From: Mesorhizobium sp. PAMC28654
GTDB taxonomy: Bacteria > Pseudomonadota > Alphaproteobacteria > Rhizobiales > Rhizobiaceae
Length of the DNA stretch: 64,000 bases
Direction: 5' to 3'
NCBI RefSeq assembly: GCF_020616515.1
Contig: NZ_CP085135.1
Span: forward strand, 3,782,001-3,846,000
Below are positions 10,483 through 18,840 of this stretch, in pieces; position 1 is the first letter of the stretch; the number at the start of each line of letters is the position of its first letter. The translations under genes were made by a program, and so were the position numbers. The notes below the pieces were generated by a model, which made no database searches, had not been told where the DNA came from, and saw only the letters and a program-made list of their open reading frames with translations.

Positions 10483-11112
10483 TCAGGCAAATCCCACCGA
10501 ATCGCCGATCACAAGATCGGCTTCTCGACGGCGGGCAAGGACCCGATCGATGTTCGGCATGTCGTTGGAGGCGATCCAGGCGCGGGCATCCGCGTCGGAG
10601 CGGCCATGACCATGCCAACGCTCGAGCAGGCGACGCTCCAGTTCAGTGCGCGGCACGTCGACGAAAATCGAGAAATCGAACAGCGGCGCCAGGCGCGACC
10701 AGGGCTCTTCGTCGAGCAGAAGGTAGTTGCCCTCGACCAGGATGAACTTGGTCTCGGTGGCAACGATGGCGGCCGCGGCACGCGACAGCTCCATGCTACG
10801 GTCGAACACCGGGATGGCAATGTCGGGCTCGGCCGCCCGGATGCGCTTCAAGAGGGATTCAAAGCCGGCAAAGTCGAAGGTTTCGGGCGCGCCCTTGCGG
10901 GCACGCAGGCCGCGCTGCTCGAGCACGACATCATCATAGTGGAATCCATCCATCGGCACGACTTCCGCCGTGCCCTCCGGCAGCAGGCCGTGCAGCCCGG
11001 CCGAGAGCGTCGACTTGCCGGCGCCCGGGGGCCCGGCGATGGCGACAATGAAACGCGGCGCCTTGCCGGCGCGCTTGAAGATGGTGGCGGCGAGATGGGC
11101 GATTTCGGACAT
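10483..11112 (-). CDS. Uridine-kinase-like P-loop kinase (FrcK/CoaA-like fold)
   Basis: The 209-residue protein has a Walker A AGPPGAGKSTLSAGL (about residues 24-38), the PMDGFHYDD motif seen in the phosphoribulokinase/uridine kinase/pantothenate kinase group, and VEGNYLLLDEEPW as the Walker B-like segment. The C-terminus contains RRLLERWHGHGRSDADARAW, the lid. In rhizobia such proteins are often annotated FrcK or nucleoside/fructose kinase; the substrate cannot be told here. The start at 11112 (MSEIAHLAATI) fits the family and drops an unconserved Arg-rich extension. It is not next to a sugar transporter. Confidence 0.85.
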   Translation of the reverse strand: MSEIAHLAATIFKRAGKAPRFIVAIAGPPGAGKSTLSAGLHGLLPEGTAEVVPMDGFHYDDVVLEQRGLRARKGAPETFDFAGFESLLKRIRAAEPDIAIPVFDRSMELSRAAAAIVATETKFILVEGNYLLLDEEPWSRLAPLFDFSIFVDVPRTELERRLLERWHGHGRSDADARAWIASNDMPNIDRVLARRREADLVIGDSVGFA

Positions 11113-11206
11113 GGGGCCTCTCTTGCCTGGTCGGCGGGATGTTTGAGGCCGCATCTTGGCGGCAGTTCGCGGAAATTTCAAATCCCGCGATTGGCGCCGC
11201 CCTCAC

Positions 11207-12313
11207 TTACATCGCGGCGGGCTGGCCAATGCGCAGGAAACCATCGTCGAAAGCCACATCGTCAACCGAGTCGTCTGCTGCGAGGATACGCATCCGCCCT
11301 TGCGCTGTCGCGATATCGCGTGGCGGCTGGCCTGACGACCGCGGCACGGCACCAATGACATGGCGGAACGAGACGTTGTGGCCTTCGCCCAGCACAAAGG
11401 CCGTCGCGACGCCTTCATGCTTCAGCCAGTTGTCGCCGATCGAGGCGGCGTGGCCGACGGCGGCGCGGCCGTCCTCGATGCCGAGCACGCCAATGTGGCG
11501 GCCATTCCACGGCGCGTAGTCGCGCCCGCCATTGCTGACCCAGAGCATGGTGATGGGCAGTTCGGCCGGGTTCTTCAGCACCAGCACCAGATCGGTCTCA
11601 GCGTGGCGCGCCAGTGCCGTCCAGCCCGGCCCGCCATGGTCGGCCTCGACCAGCGTTATGAAATCCTCGCGCTTCTGGTCCATGCGATAGTCGGTAAGGT
11701 CGATCGTGCCGCCGGCGCTGGCCGGGAAATGGGTGAGGTCGGCCGCGCGCGCCGGATAGGCGAGCAGGAAGCGGCCGCGCGAGGGGTCCGGCTCCAGCGG
11801 GTCGGCCGGTGTCTCGGCGAAGCGCTTTGGCGAGAAGGCCAGCGTGCCGCCATCCTTCATCGAAGTCATCGGATGATGGGCGACGGAAATCGCCCCGGAG
11901 CCGCCGGTAAAGACATGCTCCTGGTAGAGGAAAGGATGGTCGTCGCGCAGGGTGAGGATCTTGTCGACGCTGGCGCCCATAACCTTGCGCTGAAGCCGGA
12001 ACACGGCGCGCCAGCCATCGGTGGTCGCCTTGCTGTCGACGACGTCCCAGGCGCTGTTGGCCGGCCAGCCATGCAGGGGGGCGGCCTCGACATCGCTGCG
12101 CGAAAACGGTGCGCAGAGGAAATCGCCGGACAGATGCACCGTGCCTTCCGGCAGGTCCTGCGGCAGCGTCCCGCTGATATCCCCGACCCAGGGTGCGCGG
12201 TGCAGCGGCTTCAGCCGGCGTCCGTCCCTGTCGATGACCATGTCGGCGAGATGGCCGACCGCGAGATCGACCGAAACCGAGATGCCTTTTGCCTTGATTG
12301 TGATGGTGTCCAT
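11207..12313 (-). CDS. Conserved hypothetical protein, galactose-mutarotase-like fold suspected
   Basis: The 368-residue soluble protein has no signal peptide. The order of segments is compatible with an aldose-1-epimerase-like beta-sandwich: an N-terminal beta-rich part, HRAPWVGDISG, YQEHVFTGGSGAISVAHHPMT, and a late LWVSNGGRDYAPWNGRHIGVLGIED. These recall carbohydrate-binding mutarotase-like proteins, but the assignment is by pattern only. It stands 94 nt upstream of the kinase gene on the same strand, so a shared sugar-related role is possible. Divergent from the carboxypeptidase gene. Confidence 0.7.
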   Translation of the reverse strand: MDTITIKAKGISVSVDLAVGHLADMVIDRDGRRLKPLHRAPWVGDISGTLPQDLPEGTVHLSGDFLCAPFSRSDVEAAPLHGWPANSAWDVVDSKATTDGWRAVFRLQRKVMGASVDKILTLRDDHPFLYQEHVFTGGSGAISVAHHPMTSMKDGGTLAFSPKRFAETPADPLEPDPSRGRFLLAYPARAADLTHFPASAGGTIDLTDYRMDQKREDFITLVEADHGGPGWTALARHAETDLVLVLKNPAELPITMLWVSNGGRDYAPWNGRHIGVLGIEDGRAAVGHAASIGDNWLKHEGVATAFVLGEGHNVSFRHVIGAVPRSSGQPPRDIATAQGRMRILAADDSVDDVAFDDGFLRIGQPAAM

Positions 12314-12444
12314 TGCGCGCCTCGATTCTGATGCCGCCAGCAGAACCCGTTCGACGCCGGTTGTGCAAGCGTCGTGATCCGCATTTCACATCAAGCGCCG
12401 CTAAGCGAACGGTGGACCGCGCGTTAACCAAATGGACGCAGCGG

Positions 12445-13395
12445 ATGGGTTACGCTAGCGTTCGCCCAGCAACAGCCTGCTTCCAGAATAGATACGCCTT
12501 GCCCCATTCGCGCTTCCTTTCGATCATCCAGAAATTCTTCGCGGCGCTTGCCTTGGCCGTGTTCGTTGCCGGCTGCGCGACGACGGCGCCGCCGCCCGAA
12601 GCGGTGCTGTCCGTGCCGGCGCCGGCGGCGCGCTATGCGGCCATCGTGGTCGACGCCAAGACCGGCAAGCAACTGTTCGAGGTGAATTCGACGGCGCAGC
12701 GCTATCCGGCTTCGCTGACCAAGATGATGACGCTTTATCTCTTGTTCGAGGCGATGGATTCCGGCCGCGTCAGCAAGACGACGCAGATTCCGGTTTCCGA
12801 CCACGCCGCATCGCAGCCGCCAACGAAGATGCGCTTCCGGCGCGGCGAGACGATCGATGTCGATTCGGCGATCCGGGCGATCGTGGTCAAATCGGCCAAT
12901 GACGTGGCGGTGGCCGTCGGCGAATATCTGGGCGGCAGCGAAGACCAGTTCGCCGCCATGATGACGGCCAAGGCGCGCCAGATCGGCATGACCAGCACCG
13001 TGTTCCGCAACGCATCCGGCCTGCCCGACGACGACCAGCACACGACCGCGCGCGACATGGCGGTGCTGGGCATGGCGCTGCATAGCCGCTTCCCGCAGCA
13101 TTTCCACTATTTCTCCGAAAGCGACTTCATGTTCCGCGGCAAGCTTGTGCGCGGCCACAACGACATGCTGGGCCGCGTGCGCGGCGTCGACGGCATCAAG
13201 ACCGGCTATATCCGGGCGTCGGGCTTCAACATCGTCACCCATTATGACGCCGACGGCCGCCAGCTGATCGTGGTGGTGATGGGCGCCGACAGCGCGCGAC
13301 AGCGCAACGACCATGTCGAGGCATTGATTCAGCGCACCCTGTCGCCGACATCGGCGGATGCGAACACGAAGCTGATGTTCGCCGAGCAGCAATAG
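12445..13395 (+). CDS. D-alanyl-D-alanine carboxypeptidase (penicillin-binding protein 5 family), lipoprotein
   Basis: A serine peptidase that trims the terminal D-Ala of peptidoglycan stem peptides. All three motifs are present: SLTK, SAN and KTG (in DGIKTGYIRASG). The N-terminus is a hydrophobic segment ending FVAGCATT, a lipobox, so the protein is probably lipidated and periplasmic. At about 316 residues it has the peptidase core but lacks the long C-terminal anchor domain of DacA. The start at 12445 is the nearest ATG to the signal; a TTG closer to the hydrophobic segment is an alternative, and neither has a strong ribosome site. Confidence 0.88.
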   Translation: MGYASVRPATACFQNRYALPHSRFLSIIQKFFAALALAVFVAGCATTAPPPEAVLSVPAPAARYAAIVVDAKTGKQLFEVNSTAQRYPASLTKMMTLYLLFEAMDSGRVSKTTQIPVSDHAASQPPTKMRFRRGETIDVDSAIRAIVVKSANDVAVAVGEYLGGSEDQFAAMMTAKARQIGMTSTVFRNASGLPDDDQHTTARDMAVLGMALHSRFPQHFHYFSESDFMFRGKLVRGHNDMLGRVRGVDGIKTGYIRASGFNIVTHYDADGRQLIVVVMGADSARQRNDHVEALIQRTLSPTSADANTKLMFAEQQ

Positions 13396-13635
13396 TCCAC
13401 GACGTTGAAGGCGGCGGCCGGTCGAAAAGCCCGTGGCCGGGCATTGCGAGCGGCTGATGGCAAGGACCCCGATCAAGGTCCAGTGGACCTTTTGAAGGCG
13501 CTGGCGCCCACGCGGCCCGCGACCTTCATATAACCGACTAAAAAACATGGCATAGGGCAGGAAATCCAAGCCGACGGTGGATATGGTCCGCCGTTGGCGT
13601 ATTGTCTCTCGCAGCGCGACAGCAGGAGCCCGCAC

Positions 13636-14562
13636 ATGAGCACCGTCCCCAAGGCGCCCGAGGCCAAGGCCGCGGCCAATCAGAACGACACCGGTGGCGA
13701 ATATCTGGAGGCGCCCACCATCGGGTCGCACGATGAGAGCGGGATTTCGGACGAGCACCTCGAAGCACCGGAGGTGCCGGACTCGGAGCCAACCGGACCC
13801 GGAGCCACACGCGGAAAGCCGAAGAAGCTGTCATCGGCGATTTCAGGCAAGAAATTCCACAAGCGCGACCTCGTGCGGGTCGATGACCTGCGCCCGAGCC
13901 TTGCGCACCGGATCCGCACCGATCATCCGGATCTGCCGTCCGGCGCCCGCATCAGCCGCGAGGAGCTGGGCCGCTACCGCATGCGCTACACGGAGGAGCT
14001 GCTCCAGCAGGAACACGGCGAATTCTCCGAGCTGGACCGGCAGGTGGTGGAAAGCATCGCCAAGCAGGACACGATTTCCGAAAACAGCGAGGAGGAGTTC
14101 GAGGAGCACAGGACTTTTGCCGACCGCGTTTCCGACAATATGGCGGCCTTTGGCGGCAGCTGGTGGTTCCTGATCTCGTTCGGCGGTGTGCTGCTGGTGT
14201 GGATCTGCATCAACCTGATCGAGGGCACGGTCAGCGCCTTCGATCCCTACCCCTTCATCCTGCTGAACCTGCTGCTCTCCTGCATCGCCGCCATCCAGGC
14301 GCCGATCATCATGATGAGCCAGAAGCGGCAGGAGACCAAGGACCGCCTGCGCTCGTTCAACGACTACCGGGTCAACCTCAAGGCCGAGTTGGAAGTGCGG
14401 CACCTGCACGAGAAGCTGGACTACCTGATCTCGCGCCAATGGACGCGGCTGGCCGAAATGCAGCAGATGCAACTCGACGCCATGCACGAACTGACCGGCG
14501 CCAAGACGCAGAAGCGCGCGCCACGCCGGCGGCGGGCGGTGAAGAGCAAGGCGGTGCAGTAG
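13636..14562 (+). CDS. DUF1003 membrane protein
   Basis: The 308-residue protein has an acidic, low-complexity N-terminus (about 1-70). A DUF1003 domain (about 150-270) follows, with the RTFADRVSDNMAAFGGSWWF motif, two transmembrane helices separated by FDPYPFILLNLLLS, and QAPIIMMSQKRQETKDRLR. The end is Arg/Lys-rich. The family function is unknown. AGGAG upstream at 13623 supports the ATG at 13636. It is flanked by the carboxypeptidase gene and convergent yigZ. Confidence 0.92.
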   Translation: MSTVPKAPEAKAAANQNDTGGEYLEAPTIGSHDESGISDEHLEAPEVPDSEPTGPGATRGKPKKLSSAISGKKFHKRDLVRVDDLRPSLAHRIRTDHPDLPSGARISREELGRYRMRYTEELLQQEHGEFSELDRQVVESIAKQDTISENSEEEFEEHRTFADRVSDNMAAFGGSWWFLISFGGVLLVWICINLIEGTVSAFDPYPFILLNLLLSCIAAIQAPIIMMSQKRQETKDRLRSFNDYRVNLKAELEVRHLHEKLDYLISRQWTRLAEMQQMQLDAMHELTGAKTQKRAPRRRRAVKSKAVQ

Positions 14563-14617
14563 GCGCTCCTGCCAATCTCATCACCGGCCTCACGATCCTC
14601 GACGTTGCGGCAGGGTA

Positions 14618-15205
14618 TCAATCCGGCAGCAGGACCGTTGCGCGGCCACTGGAGAGATCGGTGATCATTCGCGCGATCGACGAGGCTTCAACCTCAGGGA
14701 CCGCCACGGTGAGTTCCGCGCCATTCGCGATGAAATTGTCATGCAGGATTCGAACCCCAGGCGATGCTGCCAGCCGCGCCTGGACCAGGGCCAGATCGGA
14801 AAACCCACATGTGACAGTCGCTTCGACGGTCACGACGATTGGAATTCTGATGGCCGCTCGAAGACACGCGGAGGCGGTGCCACCATAGGCACGCATAAGC
14901 CCGCCACTGCCGAGCAAGATGCCTCCGAACCAGCGCGTGACCACGATGGCGACATTGTCGAACGACTGACCGTCGAGCGACTGGAGGATTGGCTTTCCAG
15001 CCGTCCCGCTTGGCTCGCCGTCATCGCTGAACCGGTAGTTGTCACCGACACGCCATGCCCAGCAATTGTGGTTCGCCTCGAGAACCGAGTGAGCGGTTAC
15101 AAATTGCCTTGCGGCCTCCTCGGTCGGGACAGGTCCGGCAACCGCAAGGAAGCGGCTTTTCTTTATCTCCTGCCCGAAGGTCGCAGGCTGCTCAATGCTG
15201 AACAT
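14618..15205 (-). CDS. yigZ: IMPACT/YigZ family protein
   Basis: The 195-residue protein shows the UPF0029 core: KKSRFLAVAGPV, NCWAWRVGDNYRFSDDGEPSGTA and the VTRWFGGILLGSGGLMRAYG signature, followed by a smaller C-terminal domain. The family is related to the eukaryotic translation regulator IMPACT; the bacterial role is not established. A strong AAAGGAG lies upstream of the ATG at 15205. It converges with the DUF1003 gene and points away from the tRNA-Arg gene. Confidence 0.92.
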   Translation of the reverse strand: MFSIEQPATFGQEIKKSRFLAVAGPVPTEEAARQFVTAHSVLEANHNCWAWRVGDNYRFSDDGEPSGTAGKPILQSLDGQSFDNVAIVVTRWFGGILLGSGGLMRAYGGTASACLRAAIRIPIVVTVEATVTCGFSDLALVQARLAASPGVRILHDNFIANGAELTVAVPEVEASSIARMITDLSSGRATVLLPD

Positions 15206-15319
15206 CGCGCTCCTTTCGACTGCAACGCCTGGTGCCGAACCGCAGATAACGCAACGCACACCCCAATGGTAGCACTCGGTTCAGCAGCATCGCAGATCCG
15301 AATGCCATCCGGCACATCA

Positions 15320-15385
15320 CGGCACCCGGCAGGACGCGAATCTATGACCTCTGCCTTCGGAGGGCAGCGCTACTCCATTTCGCCG
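15320..15385 (-). pseudogene. Inverted, degenerate 3' fragment of tRNA-Arg(CCG)
   Basis: On the minus strand this stretch reads the anticodon arm GCGCTGCCCTCCGAAGGCAG of tRNA-Arg, then a variable loop. The T-arm has lost pairing (ATAGA/CCTGC) and the end is GGGTGC. The D arm and 5' acceptor strand are missing. It lies about 85 bp before the intact gene in opposite orientation and may be a scar of an earlier integration or rearrangement. Confidence 0.65.
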
Positions 15386-15469
15386 TTGAAGCCCGCGCCG
15401 GCTTCAGCTAAGAAGCCGTGGCTTGCCGGTTTACCGGCTGGTTCGTTTTCCGGATCGCCGATCCTGAAG

Positions 15470-15546
<77 letters not shown>

Positions 15547-15610
15547 ACAACCCCTTGAAAATACTAACTATTCTCCGCCGCCGCCGCCCGCGCCGCGACT
15601 GGCTAATGGT

Positions 15611-15632
15611 CGGGGTAACACCGGGGTAACAC
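15611..15632. repeat. Left-end pair of GGGGTAACACC direct repeats
   Basis: Two tandem copies (11-bp period) lie 65 bp inside attL. The same unit is present in two to three copies near the right end (25448-25479) in the same orientation. They are candidate arm-type integrase or excisionase binding sites. Confidence 0.65.
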
Positions 15633-15662
15633 AATCGCGTGATTCCGGTTCCTGAATTGATG

Positions 15663-16697
15663 CTAGGCGGCGGACGCGCGCTTACCTATTCCTGCGATCA
15701 ACTCGCGTTGGGTGTAGCCCGGCAATGTGCCGTAGCTGGTCAAGGTTATGAGGGCGCCATCGTGCCCAAGGTTCTGAGACCAAGCCTTGTACTCGGCGGG
15801 CGTCGTGCAAACGTGGCTGCCGAGTTGCGCCAGGGTGTGGCGGAAGCTGTGCGGCTTGAAGTCGGGATGGCCGGCCGCTGCGCAGGCCTGCTTGAAAACC
15901 TTCCGAATGGGGTCGGCGTTTGCCCAGCACTCTTTCTTGAGGCGTGGCGGCAAGACTTCGCCACCGGCACCGAAAGCGACTTCGGTCTGCGGAAACAAGG
16001 GATCGGTCGGGCCGAAGCCGTGCTCGATTTCAAGCTCCCGCTTCCACTCGGCGACGATTGTAGCGAAGTCGTCGCCTACCGGGAAGAACCAGGTCGGGAA
16101 CGTCTTGCCGAACTTGGTGCGCACATCGCGCGCGTCTTGGAACAACTGGCGATCATCGAGGTCGAGGTGCTTCAGCAACAGCGAGGCAGTGGCGTTGTCG
16201 CGTGCGCCGGTGACGGCAATAATCGCTACCAGCGCCCGGTTGCGCCGTTCAACTGGGGATGTCGCAGGCATTGCCGCTACCATCGCCCTGATTTGCTCGA
16301 CCGTCGGGACCAGCATGGGCCGGGACGCGCGGGCAATGGCCTCGTCGCGGCGAGACGGCTTGAAGTAGTCGGCGTGCGTCCTCACAAGTCGGTTGCGAAA
16401 TCCCTTCTGTTCGGACAACCAAATGATGAAATCCCGCATCGCATAGAGGGTTGAGGTGATCGTCGCCTTGCTCAGTCTTCGGTTGCCGATTTTGGTATTG
16501 AGAGTGGCCAGGTGCTTCTTGAAGTTGGTTGCCTGTTCGATCCGAAACTCGCTGAAGCCCTTGCGCCGGGTGTAATCTTCGAAGCGGTTGAGAGACGCGA
16601 CAATTTGGTCGATCGAGTGTTCGCCGAGTTGCCGGGCGCCGCGCAGGTAGGCGACATAGCGGTGCTTGAGGCGTTCGTTGGCTGCGTTCAGTTCCAT
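15663..16697 (-). CDS. Tyrosine recombinase/integrase (left end of element)
   Basis: A 344-residue phage-type integrase with an N-terminal SAM-like DNA-binding domain (about 5-110) and a C-terminal catalytic domain. Catalytic residues visible are Arg166 (TGARDNAT), His283 and Arg286 (HSFRHT), His312 (NLGHDG) and the probable nucleophile Tyr322 (TSYGTLP). It has no DUF4102 domain and is unrelated in detail to the integrase at the other end. Its 3' end is about 115 bp from attL. It could catalyse integration or excision at tRNA-Arg, or be a remnant of a second element. Confidence 0.9.
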   Translation of the reverse strand: MELNAANERLKHRYVAYLRGARQLGEHSIDQIVASLNRFEDYTRRKGFSEFRIEQATNFKKHLATLNTKIGNRRLSKATITSTLYAMRDFIIWLSEQKGFRNRLVRTHADYFKPSRRDEAIARASRPMLVPTVEQIRAMVAAMPATSPVERRNRALVAIIAVTGARDNATASLLLKHLDLDDRQLFQDARDVRTKFGKTFPTWFFPVGDDFATIVAEWKRELEIEHGFGPTDPLFPQTEVAFGAGGEVLPPRLKKECWANADPIRKVFKQACAAAGHPDFKPHSFRHTLAQLGSHVCTTPAEYKAWSQNLGHDGALITLTSYGTLPGYTQRELIAGIGKRASAA

Positions 16698-16737
16698 GCT
16701 TCAAGGTCCTTGTTCCGAAGTAACAGTCTGGAAGGCA

Positions 16738-17181
16738 TCAGGCACTCCCCTCTATGGGTTCGGGGCCGGGCCTGATCGTTACGTCGATTTCTGTCGAGAA
16801 CTGCTTCAGCCGCGCGGCATTGACCCGCTGGGCCATCATGCGGTCGCAGGCCGGGCAGATGGCCACCAGCGTTCCCACCGACGCGGTCAGCTGCGAGTAG
16901 TCGGCCATGTCCGAAGCGGGGCGGCGTGGCGCGCGGCAGGGGAGGCAGTACATTTCGTCCGGGCCGCAGACCCGCTTCGCCGACCCGCGACGATCCGCAT
17001 GAAAGCGGTTCAGCGCCGTCCCATGAATCAGCACCGGCTTTCGTGCGTCGAGTGGCTTCAGTCCGTCGGCAAGCCAATGCCGAACCGTGTTTCGATGGAC
17101 GCCATAGAGTTCGGCGGTCTCTACGATTGTGAAGCAGCGCAGCGACTTCGCCAGTCGCGGGTTGTGGCGCCGGTTTGCCAT
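16738..17181 (-). CDS. Helix-turn-helix and zinc-ribbon protein of the integrative element
   Basis: The 147-residue protein starts with a MerR/Hin-like helix-turn-helix (CFTIVETAELYGVHRNTVRHWLADGL, shown here in parts: about residues 16-41). Two Cys pairs further on (CGPDEMYCLPC about 80-92, CPAC about 116-119) suggest a zinc ribbon. The ATG at 17181 is preferred; the frame is open to 17334 but that part overlaps the next gene. It lies between integrase and the AlpA-like gene, where excisionase or control proteins usually sit. The function is inferred. Confidence 0.75.
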   Translation of the reverse strand: MANRRHNPRLAKSLRCFTIVETAELYGVHRNTVRHWLADGLKPLDARKPVLIHGTALNRFHADRRGSAKRVCGPDEMYCLPCRAPRRPASDMADYSQLTASVGTLVAICPACDRMMAQRVNAARLKQFSTEIDVTIRPGPEPIEGSA

Positions 17182-17189
17182 CGTGACAC

Positions 17190-17426
17190 CTAGACCGCGA
17201 CCGACGTGGACCGGCGCGGCGTGCCAATCCGGCCTTCCGCCCAAATGTCGAGGTCGGCCGACGCATAGATCGGAAAGCGACCTGCTTTGCGATAGATCGG
17301 GCCGCCGCCGACGACGGCGAGTTTGGCTAGCCACTTAGCCGAGCAGGGGATTCCCCAGGTCTGGCGGACATGGTGTGCGGCGTCGGCGCGACGAAGGTAG
17401 CGCTGCGTTGCTAGCGGTTCGGCCAT
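17190..17426 (-). CDS. AlpA/excisionase-like small DNA-binding protein
   Basis: A 78-residue basic protein. RADAAHHVRQTWGIPCSAKWLAKLA is read as a winged helix-turn-helix of the excisionase/AlpA kind (helix about residues 12-36), followed by a YRKAGRFPIYASADLDIWAE wing. This last segment is typical of AlpA-like proteins. The stop is 8 nt before the HTH/zinc-ribbon gene. It probably regulates or directs excision of the element; no direct evidence. Confidence 0.75.
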   Translation of the reverse strand: MAEPLATQRYLRRADAAHHVRQTWGIPCSAKWLAKLAVVGGGPIYRKAGRFPIYASADLDIWAEGRIGTPRRSTSVAV

Positions 17427-17529
17427 TTTCGGTATCTCCAGTGCGCACCGGCTTTCCGGCGGCTTCTGAAACACCTTTTGGCAGCGTCTCGTCACCCGAA
17501 ACAGCTGACCCGAAATATCACCTGTCGGA

Positions 17530-18840
17530 TTATTTCGGGTGCGCTTGCAGGGTTCGGAAGCGATCCCGAATCTGGTTCTCGACGGTCTTCGGCTTCGGGC
17601 GGGGCGATTGTGGGTGTTTATCTCTCAGCCACGCGACCAGCTCGACAGATTCTTCGCCTACTTTAATCTTCATTGTGCCGTTGTCAGCACGCCGTTCCAA
17701 CTCGTCTAGGATGAGATGCATCGAAAGGGCCGGACGTCCAGGCGCGCCCGTCTTCGTCGCCTCACCCACCGCGAACGGCCAACGCTGGCGCACGTCGCCT
17801 CGCTCGACCATCAACTGGGTCCAGTGGTCCTTCTGTCGGCTTGTCAGGGCGTCGTCGAAGCCTTTGCGCCAATGCTCTTCGTCCACATAGGGATATGATC
17901 GAAGGTAGATGGATTCGCTCAGCATCATATCAATCGAACCTTCAGCGTGTGGATAGTCGACGACACACCCTGCAAAATGGAAGCTTGGCACCGGCTCCCG
18001 CGCACCCGAGCGAAGGCCAACGACTCGGATCTTCTCGGATGCAATCGCGCCGAGCAGTTGGTCAAAGGCGGGCTGCCATCGGGTCGTATCGGCCGGGTCG
18101 AAATCGACCGCCCCGCCTTCGGTCGCAATCCATTGCGCAGCGCAATAGAGTGGCATGTAGCCGTCGCCTACGGGCGGCATCACCGGCGGCAAAGGATCAT
18201 GTTTCTCTTTCGGCTTTCTCCAAAAGAATTGGATTGCCTTGGCAGGTAGCAAAACATCCCGGTATCCGCTGCCGAGCAGGCCACGCCTGACTTCATCGAC
18301 TTCGCCTTTGCCTTGCACTGGCACAAGCTCATTCCAGTCGAGCGCTGGTATCTCGACGCGGTGTTCGGTTTCGAAATCTATACCACTGGCGACAAAAAAC
18401 CCCTCGCGCAGGGCAATCCATAGCGCCTGCCGAGCGTCCTCGACTGTCATTTGCTGCTCGCGAACCCCTGCCACTCGATCGTACGCCGACCGTATACTAA
18501 GCAGGGCCAGCGTTGGCCGCGATCGGCCTTCGAGAAACCAGCCCTCTTGCACGGCTCCATCCGGTCCCACCCGCCAGCGTCGCCAAATCCAATGTGTGCA
18601 GGCTTTGAGATACGGCTCCCACCAGTTGCGCACCTCGTCGAGGTCGAGATAGCTGATCCACGCAACGGCCATTGTGATCGTCCATCGCGACTCCGCTTCG
18701 GGGCGATACTCTTCATGCGCTGGCGTGTGGGACAGACTGCCCAGCCCCAAGCTTACCGCCTCGGCGTCCGCTTCATCCCCGGTGATCTCGCCGTATTGGG
18801 CGCGTTCGAAAAGCTGATCGCGCTGGTCTTGTGGGGTCAT
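17530..18840 (-). CDS. Hypothetical protein, cargo of the integrative element
   Basis: No family recognised. The 436-residue soluble protein has an acidic N-terminus (MTPQDQRDQLFERAQYGEIT), Trp-rich middle segments (NWWEPYLKACTHWIWRRWR) and a basic C-terminal tail (RPKPKTVENQIRDRF) resembling a site where short basic helices bind DNA. No transmembrane segment is visible. Its start overlaps the stop of res (4 nt), so it is co-transcribed with the restriction system and may be an accessory or a separate defence gene. Confidence 0.7.
   Translation of the reverse strand: MTPQDQRDQLFERAQYGEITGDEADAEAVSLGLGSLSHTPAHEEYRPEAESRWTITMAVAWISYLDLDEVRNWWEPYLKACTHWIWRRWRVGPDGAVQEGWFLEGRSRPTLALLSIRSAYDRVAGVREQQMTVEDARQALWIALREGFFVASGIDFETEHRVEIPALDWNELVPVQGKGEVDEVRRGLLGSGYRDVLLPAKAIQFFWRKPKEKHDPLPPVMPPVGDGYMPLYCAAQWIATEGGAVDFDPADTTRWQPAFDQLLGAIASEKIRVVGLRSGAREPVPSFHFAGCVVDYPHAEGSIDMMLSESIYLRSYPYVDEEHWRKGFDDALTSRQKDHWTQLMVERGDVRQRWPFAVGEATKTGAPGRPALSMHLILDELERRADNGTMKIKVGEESVELVAWLRDKHPQSPRPKPKTVENQIRDRFRTLQAHPK

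Noticed and set aside
12424..13758. A 444-codon minus-strand frame
   Set aside because: Opposite the carboxypeptidase gene, which has all three active-site motifs; the frame has none.
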